From NCBI GenBank assembly GCA_041656175.1, contig JBBAEA010000082.1, positions 1 through 16,553 on the forward strand: 16,553 nucleotides of DNA, given 5' to 3'. Positions within the stretch are counted from its first letter, which is position 1, and every line of letters begins with the position of its first letter. The stretch is from JBBAEA01 sp041656175. GTDB lineage: Bacteria > Myxococcota_A > Bradymonadia > UBA4248. Below the pieces are notes generated by a model. The model was not told where the DNA came from. It was given only the letters and a program-made list of their open reading frames with translations, and ran no database searches. The position numbers were made by a program, and so were the translations under genes. Of this stretch, positions 6,379-13,348 are shown one piece after another.

Positions 6379-8910
6379 TTACTCGCTTTCGATTTTTTCT
6401 AATAGTTTTTTAGCGCGTACAAAATGAGGATTAGCTCTAAGGCTATTGTAGAGGGAGGCTTTGGCTTTTTTGCTCTCTCCTAAGCGGAGGTGGTATTCGG
6501 CCTGCAACCAATGATATTGCGCTCGAATGTTCGCGCTTTCCATAATATAGGGGCGCAACAACTTAAATGCTTCTTTGCAGTTCTCTGCATACTTAGCTTC
6601 GTCATAGTCTTTGGCATAAAATACATGAGTCTTGGTCATTTGTAGAAGAAAAACGGGTGAATCCTGAAATAAAGCCTTATTTTTCTCTAACCAGTCGAAT
6701 GCTTCTGGAATTTGTTTTCTTTGCAGTAAGTTGTCGAGTTTGCTGAGAACGAATGCTAATTCGTGGGGGTAGAGCTCTTGCATACGCGTCAACGCTTCGT
6801 CTGCAAATTCGTCAAATTTCATGGCTTGGTAGGTGTTATATTCGATGAGGAGCGACTGGATGCTTTGGCCTTCTTTAGCTTTGATGGCTTCTGCGAGCGT
6901 TAGCATCTCTGCGTAGCGCCCAGCTCTGGTAAGCTCGTTGGCGAGTATAAGTTGGTCTTGGGAGGATTGGGGGAGGGCAAAAGGGATGGCTTCGGCGCTA
7001 AGATTGGCTGCCAGTTGCATTGCGTCTAGCGAGGGTATGAGATCTAGGTTTGCGGCGCTTGCGAAGGATTTTGCGGCTTTGAGATCTTGGCCACGGTAGC
7101 GCTGTAATTGGCCTAAAAAGAGGTAGTTACGCGCTTCTTTGGGAGCGTTTTTGATGGCGGCGTGGTAAAAGTTCTCGGCCAAATCAAGTGCGTCACTATG
7201 CTCAGGTTTTTTTCCGATAATGGCGAGCCCGTAGCCTACGAGGCGCTTGAGTTCGGCGTTTGCAGGGTTTCGTTCTAAGAGTCGGCGCTGCATGGCAATC
7301 CATTGCTCGGGTTTAAGGCGAGAGTTAATTTGCGCGATCTCGCTTTGTAGTTTGTAACTGTGCTGGCGTCGATAATGAGCGCTAGCATCTGGCAAGGAAA
7401 GTATAGCTGGGATTGTGGCGATAATGAGGATGCTAACGCCTGTATAAAATGCAATGATTCGGCGCTTACGAAGTTTTTTTATGAAGACTTCATCGTTTTT
7501 ATCGAATATTCTCTTGTTTCGGCGCCATAGCTGTCGCGCGCTGAGTAAGGCTAGGTATGCAAGCGCCAAGATGGCTCCGACCCAATATCGCGCGTTAAAA
7601 TCGAAAGCATTTTGGAGGGCAAAGAAGCTAAGAGCCGCGATAAGTCCGAGTTCTATGCCGCGTTCATGTCTCTTTGCCGTTTTTTGGGAGCAGTAGGTAA
7701 AGGCGCCGTACAAAAATATGAGCAGAATAATCGAAGCCAATAGCAGACCATACTCAATAAAAAATTCGAGATACTCTTGTTCTGCGTGTCTAAAATGCTT
7801 ATGAAAGGCTTCACTTTGGTATTTTGTAAAAACATCAGAAAAGCTCTGTCGCCCTGCTCCTACGGGGAAAGCAGCAGCGGTTTTGAGGAAATCGCGGTAA
7901 TAAAAGCTTTTTTCGATAACTTTGGGGCTATCCTCTGGGTTGAGTAAGACATCGTACTCGCTTAAGAGCTGGGTTTGGGAGAAATCCTCTTTTATTTGCG
8001 ATACACTTGAGGATAAAAAGATGGAAATACTAGCCAAAGAGAGCAAAAATCCGAGTAAAATAACGAGTGCAAAAGCACGGAAATCTACGCGACTGCGCCA
8101 CCAATACAACCCCAGCATAATGATATGCGTGCAAGCCCAAGCTGCGATAGCGCCTCGGCTTAGTTTTTGCACAAGTGCTGCCGAAAAGAGCAGATACAAA
8201 AACAACCACACGCCTCGCTTACCACCTCTTGCTGCCGTCGCACCGCCCAAGCACAAAAAGGCGAGCATCCCCCATACTAAGCTGGCGTGGTTATCATTAA
8301 TAATGCTACCAAAATGAAAATATGCACTCGCACCATTACTTGTACTAAAGTGTTCAGAACCTACAAGTTGTATGAAGATATTAAAAGCAAGGAGCCCAAG
8401 CCCCATTATGATGATAAGATAATATGCTTTTTTAAAGTTTCTAAAGCGCTTAAAACTAAATAATGTTAATGCATAAAAAGCAAAAAATCCGACAAGTAAT
8501 GCCAGACCAAAAGCCGTTGCATCTTTGGAGATTGATACACTTGCCCATGTATGACAACTCTCTAAAAGTTTGCATGTATCATGGTAGTACTCAGCGCTAA
8601 CAGGAGAGAGGATGCGAAGTAATGAAGGTGGGAGAGGCATAAGTTGCAAAGCCGTTAACATGATTACGACTAAAATTAACCAGCCTCCTATACCCCAGCC
8701 TAAAAATTTATAATCGCTGCTTTGATCGTTATTTTTACTATGAAGTCCATACACGCTAAGCGCAAACACGGCGAGTGCACAAACTAAAGCGAATCCCGCT
8801 AGTGTTAAAGCACTAGCAGCGTGTACAGCGCCCGCTGTGGCAAAAACAAATGCGAGGCAAGCGCCCCAAGACAGGAGAAGTACACGATCTAAATTTTTCC
8901 TGAAAATCAT
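6379..8910 (-). CDS. O-antigen ligase/polymerase-type membrane protein with C-terminal TPR-like region
   Basis: 843 residues. Residues 1-470 hold about 10-12 membrane helices. Signatures of the O-antigen ligase/Wzy_C superfamily are visible: GSIINDNHASLVWGMLA (201-217), the loop KLSRGA (249-254), GAGRQSFSDVFTKYQ (351-365), and HAEQEYLEFFIEYGLL (375-390) carrying the conserved HxxYLxxxxExG pattern. A last hydrophobic helix lies at about 488-508. The remaining residues are soluble alpha-helical TPR-like repeats (for example ARNYLFLGQLQRYRGQDLKA and the final AEYHLRLGESKKAKASLYNS), likely periplasmic. Such ligase-TPR proteins join or polymerise surface glycans, or glycosylate proteins; the motif alone does not separate O-antigen ligase, Wzy polymerase and PglL-like oligosaccharyltransferase. 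It is a single gene, divergent from the LysM protein gene at 9212. No clear Shine-Dalgarno precedes ATG 8910. Confidence 0.8.
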   Translation of the reverse strand: MIFRKNLDRVLLLSWGACLAFVFATAGAVHAASALTLAGFALVCALAVFALSVYGLHSKNNDQSSDYKFLGWGIGGWLILVVIMLTALQLMPLPPSLLRILSPVSAEYYHDTCKLLESCHTWASVSISKDATAFGLALLVGFFAFYALTLFSFKRFRNFKKAYYLIIIMGLGLLAFNIFIQLVGSEHFSTSNGASAYFHFGSIINDNHASLVWGMLAFLCLGGATAARGGKRGVWLFLYLLFSAALVQKLSRGAIAAWACTHIIMLGLYWWRSRVDFRAFALVILLGFLLSLASISIFLSSSVSQIKEDFSQTQLLSEYDVLLNPEDSPKVIEKSFYYRDFLKTAAAFPVGAGRQSFSDVFTKYQSEAFHKHFRHAEQEYLEFFIEYGLLLASIILLIFLYGAFTYCSQKTAKRHERGIELGLIAALSFFALQNAFDFNARYWVGAILALAYLALLSARQLWRRNKRIFDKNDEVFIKKLRKRRIIAFYTGVSILIIATIPAILSLPDASAHYRRQHSYKLQSEIAQINSRLKPEQWIAMQRRLLERNPANAELKRLVGYGLAIIGKKPEHSDALDLAENFYHAAIKNAPKEARNYLFLGQLQRYRGQDLKAAKSFASAANLDLIPSLDAMQLAANLSAEAIPFALPQSSQDQLILANELTRAGRYAEMLTLAEAIKAKEGQSIQSLLIEYNTYQAMKFDEFADEALTRMQELYPHELAFVLSKLDNLLQRKQIPEAFDWLEKNKALFQDSPVFLLQMTKTHVFYAKDYDEAKYAENCKEAFKLLRPYIMESANIRAQYHWLQAEYHLRLGESKKAKASLYNSLRANPHFVRAKKLLEKIESE

Positions 8911-9211
8911 GTTATTTTTGTACCATCTAAGAATTCAAATATGGGGCAAATGATTGCTTCATCGCCTGCACTGCGTTAAAGTGGTAAAGCTCTTGGCGCT
9001 AGGAAAAAGCGCCCTTGGCTAAGCTATTGTTCTGCACTAAGGCTTGCCATAGCAAAGCACGCTCATGAGTCGTGCTTTTCGCTAAAGCGTTAGCTTTTGT
9101 AGAAAAAGGGCTCGAACGTTTTCTGCTTCCTACATTGTGTATAGATACTCTATCAGAGCTGTAGGGATTAATGCCCTGTTGTTGCGATATTGTTAAGGAG
9201 AGCTTATTCGA
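8911..9211. other. Divergent intergenic region with several hairpins
   Basis: No protein or tRNA gene is supported. Four inverted repeats are visible: GGCGCT/AGCGCC (8995-9000 with 9008-9013), AAAGCACG/CGTGCTTT (9054-9061 with 9071-9078, loop CTCATGAGT), AAAGC/GCTTT (9084-9088 with 9093-9097), and CCTACA/TGTAGG (9129-9134 with 9160-9165). Together they make the leader of the plus-strand gene rich in secondary structure. A structured 5' UTR or small RNA is possible, but no known family was recognised. Confidence 0.5.
9195..9200 (+). promoter_or_regulatory. Ribosome binding site of the LysM/LytM-like gene
   Basis: AAGGAG at 9195-9200 lies 11 bases before ATG 9212, slightly long spacing. No other start codon in this frame fits better. 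Confidence 0.6.
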
Positions 9212-11542
9212 ATGAAGCAAGTCCACGAAATGCTTGCATCAATAGTTCCTGTCATAGAACTCATACGCGAGCAAGCTCTACAATCAGGCCAGCTCGCCGT
9301 TGTTGAAGATTGCCAAAGAGCGATGCAAAAGATCGTCGCTGTGCAGCCACAGAGCTCTAATCCTCTGACGCCTGTACTATATGATATTCTTCGGCGTTTG
9401 TCGCCATACCATGAGGAATTAAAGCGCACCGTTGCGGTTTTAACGCATTTTGTACCAAAATCGTGGGGCGTGGGCGATGAGCAGGTATTTCAGGCTTTAG
9501 CGCGTCGTTTGGTAGCGATGCGCTTATTTTTGGATGGAGATAGTGGAGGGGGAGGTTTTAAGGCAATATCGACCACGGCGAAAGGCGATATCAGTGTGGG
9601 GTTGGGGCTTAAGCTATCGGATGGGAGCCTGCAAAAGTTTTTATCCTCTCTTTTGCAAGAAACAGGTGCTAGTGCGGAGGCGTTTTTTGCACCGTTTTTT
9701 GATGACGACGCGAGTGATTTACTCAACGCTATAGCGGGTGGACAGGCGGCTTTAGCCGAATATTTACAGTCGCAGCTGGTTCTGCGCTACGACCCTGTAC
9801 TCTTTGAGAAGCGCTACGAATTGCCTCTTGCTTGGAGAGCGAAGTTTCAGAGGCTATCGACGTCTTCATTAGCGCAGGATGCGCAAGTGGTGGCACTTGC
9901 GGGTTCGCAATTTGAGCGTACGAAACAGAAGGCGACTTTGGGGGCAATCCGTTCGTTGCGCGGCTTTGCGATGTTGTTCGACTTAGATGAAAAAACGACT
10001 TACGAGAGTGTTGAAGCCATAGCGTCGCGCGGCGATGAGCAGCAAAAGATGCTCTCCTTAAGCGATAGCGTGCTATCTCGTATGCATGGGCGTTTAGCGG
10101 AACATTGGCAGAGCCGTATGCAAAGTGTCTTTGATGGTTACGGCAATGTTGAAGGAAGATTGTACGACGAGCGGCGATTTTTGGGGCAGCGAGCTGATCT
10201 GCAAACTTGGGATAGCCTAGCGCAGGTCTATGGGGCAAGCGAGGTGATGGCAAGGCCAAAGGCGGGCTACGACTATATCGTTAAACCAGGTGATAGGCTT
10301 TCGACTTTGGTGCGCGATGCTTACGATGGGAAGGGCGATTATCGCTTTGTATTACGCCAAAATCCGCATATCGATATTCGTTCCGAGCTCTCTGTGGGTA
10401 GCGTTATTTACTTCCCCGAGATGCAGAGCCAAACGCGCCGTACTGTAGCCGATCTATATTTGCCAACACGCTTAGACGAAGATGGTATGTTGCGTTTGTA
10501 TGATCGCAGCGTTGGACCATTGACCGCCTTTGCGCCAGCTCAGCTTAAGCTATTAGAGGCTAAGCTTGCAGATTTACCGTTGCACGCGCTCAACAGTTGT
10601 GTTGCAGTTCGCTTAGCCGAACATATGGCGCTGCTCTGCGCTAATGAGGCGCTTTTGATGGTAGATGATGAAGTAAAGGAGAGAATCAAGAGCGCTTTGC
10701 AAGGCGATGAAGACGCTGCTTTTCGCTATTTAGAGGCTTTGGCTGCACAAATTCGCGGCGATCTTTGTGTTTTTGATCACATTTACTTGCCACTTGGTAC
10801 AGTACTCGCCGAGCCGTTTCGCAGGCATTGGCTTAAAAATACGCTTGAGCGAGCGCTAGCACATCCACAGTTTAAAGAGAGCAGGTTAGCGCTCAATCCA
10901 CAAAGCTACGTCGTCGACTTGGTAGATGTTTTTAGCCAAACGCTCATTCGCCTTGAAGCAGTGGATATATTAGCGATTAGGATGCAGCCGCTGAGAAGAT
11001 TAAACGATCTACAGTTACCACCAGCAGCGGCTGCGGGGCTTTTGGCAAGATTATGGTGCAGCGATTTAGCCGAATTGGGCGGCGAAATTTTGCTCCCACC
11101 GCTATCGCGTGCCTTTGAATTAACGAGCACAGAGGCACATAAAGAAATTTTGTACAATGTCGCTATGGGAACCCCCGTATATCCTACGATGCGCGGCAAG
11201 GTTGTTAATTGTGGTGAGTTAGAGGGTTATGGTTTATGTGTATTAATTGAACATAGCCATGGCTTGTACTCTCGTTATTCTCATTTGGCGACTTTGGGCG
11301 TACAGCCTGAGCAAAATATAGAAGCAGAGCAAAGCATTGGGCGTAGCGGTGTATCGGGCGAAGCTTTGCAGCCGGTGCTGGGCTTTACGCTGGAATATAG
11401 ACCAAAGCCATGGGATTCATGGTATTGCGCTGAGGCCGAGATTTTGAAGGTAGAAAATTATCTCAACACCTTGTGGCCGCAAATGCCGTATTTTGAGCTC
11501 ATGGTGACGCTGCCCGATGAGGTGCAAGAGCCCAAAATCTAG
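9212..11542 (+). CDS. Large LysM protein with a degenerate LytM/M23-like C-terminal domain
   Basis: 776 residues without a signal peptide or membrane helix. Residues 1-350 are mostly helical and match nothing I recognise. A LysM domain spans about 353-403 (DYIVKPGDRLSTLV ... SVGSVIYFPE). Residues 410-640 are again helical and unrecognised. A LytM/M23-like beta domain spans about 653-735: GTPVYPTMRGKVVNCGELEG, then YGLCVLIEHSHGLYSRYSHL, IEAEQSIGRSGVSG and LGFTLEYR. In active LytM enzymes the last motif is HLHFE-like; here the two histidines are replaced by G724 and T726, and the upstream HxxxD ligand pair before GTPV is also absent. The domain should not bind catalytic zinc and, like EnvC or NlpD, may act as a scaffold or hydrolase activator. 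Absence of an export signal is at odds with a peptidoglycan role; a phage-tail-like or inner-hub role (LysM) is an alternative, but no such neighbours are present. Single gene, divergent from 6379-8910. Confidence 0.72.
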   Translation: MKQVHEMLASIVPVIELIREQALQSGQLAVVEDCQRAMQKIVAVQPQSSNPLTPVLYDILRRLSPYHEELKRTVAVLTHFVPKSWGVGDEQVFQALARRLVAMRLFLDGDSGGGGFKAISTTAKGDISVGLGLKLSDGSLQKFLSSLLQETGASAEAFFAPFFDDDASDLLNAIAGGQAALAEYLQSQLVLRYDPVLFEKRYELPLAWRAKFQRLSTSSLAQDAQVVALAGSQFERTKQKATLGAIRSLRGFAMLFDLDEKTTYESVEAIASRGDEQQKMLSLSDSVLSRMHGRLAEHWQSRMQSVFDGYGNVEGRLYDERRFLGQRADLQTWDSLAQVYGASEVMARPKAGYDYIVKPGDRLSTLVRDAYDGKGDYRFVLRQNPHIDIRSELSVGSVIYFPEMQSQTRRTVADLYLPTRLDEDGMLRLYDRSVGPLTAFAPAQLKLLEAKLADLPLHALNSCVAVRLAEHMALLCANEALLMVDDEVKERIKSALQGDEDAAFRYLEALAAQIRGDLCVFDHIYLPLGTVLAEPFRRHWLKNTLERALAHPQFKESRLALNPQSYVVDLVDVFSQTLIRLEAVDILAIRMQPLRRLNDLQLPPAAAAGLLARLWCSDLAELGGEILLPPLSRAFELTSTEAHKEILYNVAMGTPVYPTMRGKVVNCGELEGYGLCVLIEHSHGLYSRYSHLATLGVQPEQNIEAEQSIGRSGVSGEALQPVLGFTLEYRPKPWDSWYCAEAEILKVENYLNTLWPQMPYFELMVTLPDEVQEPKI

Positions 11543-11602
11543 TCTGCCCTTGAGCGGCAGTTCACGCTGTATTTGCTTAAAAACTTTGCTTTGCTAGTGC
11601 CA

Positions 11603-11746
11603 GAGGGGGTAGCGAAAGATCACCCAAAAAATAAGCGATAAGCCGCACGCTGTGCAAAGGTTGGACGAATAGGACAAACTTTGCACGGCGTAATGCGGCT
11701 TTTGGCTTATTTTGCGGGAAGCTTTCGCGAGGGGGAAACTTCCCCC
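11603..11746 (-). repeat. Family P palindromic element, copy B (inverted)
   Basis: About 144 bases, in reverse orientation relative to copies A and C. The mini-hairpin GGGGGAA-ac-TTCCCCC is at 11731-11746. Basal stem GCGAAAG (11612-11618) pairs with CTTTCGC (11722-11728). Then AAAATAAGC (11628-11636) pairs with GCTTATTTT (11705-11713), AAGCCGCA (11640-11647) with TGCGGCTT (11694-11701), and GTGCAAAG (11652-11659) with CTTTGCAC (11679-11686). It occupies the gap between the convergent ends of the LysM/LytM-like gene and glyA, so it could also serve as a two-way terminator. Confidence 0.85.
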
Positions 11747-11770
11747 CTTAAAGTAAAATGGACTTGAATT

Positions 11771-12991
11771 TTAATCGAAATTATCTAAGAATTTGGCGAT
11801 TTCACTGGCGATATTGGCAAGTTTCTCATCGTTTTCGTGATTTTGAATGGCTGCTATCATCCAGTCGGCGACTTTTTGCATTTCAGCTTCCTTAAAACCG
11901 CGAGTTGTGAGGGACGGGGTGCCCAAGCGGATGCCAGAGGGATTGCGGGGGGGGCGTTTGTCGTAGGGTACGGCGTTGAAATTGCAGACAATGCCAGCTT
12001 TTTCAAGGGCGATGGCGGCGGTTTTTCCGCCGATATTTTTGGGGCTAAGATCGACCACGATAAGGTGGCAGTCGGTTCCGCCTGCGACGATGCGGAGGCC
12101 GTGTTTGGCTAGGGCTTGGGCAAGGGTTTGAGCGTTTTTGACGACTTGGAATGCGTATTTTTTGAACTCGTCGCTCTTGGCTTCGTTGAGGGCGACGGCG
12201 AGCGCGGCGATTTGGTTCATGTGTGGTCCGCCTTGCAGACCTGGGAAAACGGCGCGGTCAATGGCTTTGGCGAATTCTTCCTTGCACAAAATGAGCCCAC
12301 CGCGTGGGCCGCGTAAGGATTTGTGAGTGGTCAAGGTGACGACGTCGGCGTGGGGAACTGGTGTGGGGTAGGCGCCAGCGGCGATCAAGCCTGCGACGTG
12401 TGCGATGTCGGCAACGAAGTAGGCGTCGTGTTTTTTGGCGATTTCAGCGAGGGTTTTAAAGTCGAAAGCGCGGGAGTAGGAGGTGGTTCCGATGAAAAGT
12501 ACGCGCGGTTTGACGCGTTGGCAAAGTGCGTCGAGGGCGTCTAGGTCGAGGAGCTCTGTTTCGGGATCGACTTCGCATTGGTGTGGTTCGTAGAGTTTGC
12601 CTGAAAAGTTCACCTTCCAGCCGTGCGTTAAGTGTCCGCCTGAGTTGAGGCCGAGGCCTACGATTTTGTCACCAGGATTGCAAAGGGCGAAGTAGGCGGC
12701 CATGTTCGCGGGGGAGCCGCTGTAGGGTTGGACATTGGCGTGTTCGGCGCCGAAAAGGTCTTTGGCCCTTTGTATGGCAAGGGATTCGATAGCGTCGTTG
12801 TTGGCCTGACCTTGGTAATAGCGCTTTTGGGGGTAGCCTTCGGCGTATTTGTTCGAGAAAACGGAGCCGAGTGCTTGAGCGACATCGTGAGAAATGGTAT
12901 TTTCGCTTGCGATGAGTCGAAGGACGGAGCGCTGTCGTTTTTCTTCGCTCTTAATAATGGAGTCAACTACGGGATCATTAATAATAGTCAT
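11771..12991 (-). CDS. glyA: Serine hydroxymethyltransferase
   Basis: 406 residues, slightly short of the usual 410-430 but complete. This PLP enzyme interconverts serine plus tetrahydrofolate with glycine plus methylene-tetrahydrofolate in the cytoplasm, feeding one-carbon metabolism. Motifs: RLIASENTIS (25-34), NKYAEGYPQKRYYQG (47-61), VQPYSGSPANMAAY (87-100), GGHLTHGWK (118-126), VADIAHVAGLIAAG (193-206) with the PLP-contacting Asp and His, and TTHKSLRGPRGG (221-232) with the Schiff-base lysine K224. PSGIRLGTPSLTTRG near the C-terminus is the substrate carboxylate site. The usual GASAYPR is here GTTSYSR (168-174), a mild deviation. Start ATG 12991 fits the family N-terminus; no strong Shine-Dalgarno is visible. 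A single gene, convergent with the LysM/LytM-like gene. Confidence 0.98.
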   Translation of the reverse strand: MTIINDPVVDSIIKSEEKRQRSVLRLIASENTISHDVAQALGSVFSNKYAEGYPQKRYYQGQANNDAIESLAIQRAKDLFGAEHANVQPYSGSPANMAAYFALCNPGDKIVGLGLNSGGHLTHGWKVNFSGKLYEPHQCEVDPETELLDLDALDALCQRVKPRVLFIGTTSYSRAFDFKTLAEIAKKHDAYFVADIAHVAGLIAAGAYPTPVPHADVVTLTTHKSLRGPRGGLILCKEEFAKAIDRAVFPGLQGGPHMNQIAALAVALNEAKSDEFKKYAFQVVKNAQTLAQALAKHGLRIVAGGTDCHLIVVDLSPKNIGGKTAAIALEKAGIVCNFNAVPYDKRPPRNPSGIRLGTPSLTTRGFKEAEMQKVADWMIAAIQNHENDEKLANIASEIAKFLDNFD

Positions 12992-13348
12992 TTTGCATCA
13001 CTACTAGTTTGAGATAATGTAAAAGCGTTGTACTTAAGGAGGCTCTGATCAATACAAAAAACGTAGGGGCAGGTTTCAAACCTGCCCTTGTAAAGCAAGA
13101 GAATCAGGCGAGCGTTTAAAATAAAGTCAATCAAATCAAGACAGTACGCGAAAAAGGTTCTAAGGGCGATAGCCCCAAAAATAAATCAGAGTGTCCTTAA
13201 CGCTCTTGGCAATATCTGTATTCATAAAGTTTTGCAGCCCAAAGTTTGGACCGCATCATGAGTATAAGCATTATTTAAACTCAGGTCTAGGGTTTGCGAG
13301 TCGCGATAGTTTAAGTCTTGAAACCCATCAATGAACATTAAGTGTTAA
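12992..13348. other. Intergenic region between glyA and the HExxH membrane protein gene
   Basis: The left half is the complete MITE-like element at 13034-13200. The right half (13201-13348) has no recognised feature. A 38-codon frame on the minus strand at 13222-13338 has no ribosome binding site or family resemblance and was not called. Promoters for the two divergent genes must flank the element, which may therefore influence either. Confidence 0.55.
13034..13200 (+). repeat. Family M MITE-like element, copy 2 (complete)
   Basis: About 167 bases bounded by imperfect 16-base terminal inverted repeats: TTAAGGAGGCTCTGAT (13034-13049) and ATCAGAGTGTCCTTAA (13185-13200), with two mismatches. 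Inside are the near-perfect palindrome GGGCAGGTTT-c-AAACCTGCCC (13067-13087), the conserved block TTTAAAATAAAGTCAATCAA (13115-13134) and the small hairpin GGGC-gata-GCCC (13164-13175). The outer TTAA on both sides could be a target duplication or part of the repeat. It encodes no transposase. Confidence 0.8.

Noticed and set aside
8911..9211. tRNA gene suggested by GGGCTCGAACG near 9108
   Set aside because: No acceptor stem, anticodon arm or correctly spaced D-loop can be built around it.
9729..10259. 176-codon antisense frame inside the LysM/LytM-like gene
   Set aside because: Low-complexity Arg/Ser/Pro-rich translation with no ribosome binding site or motif, opposite a frame with a clear LysM domain.
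11837..13012. Several Gly/Val/Phe-rich plus-strand frames opposite glyA
   Set aside because: They are complements of a highly conserved enzyme gene; the composition reflects glyA codon use.
13222..13338. 38-codon minus-strand frame next to the MITE-like element
   Set aside because: No ribosome binding site, no signal or family resemblance; it is a length expected by chance.
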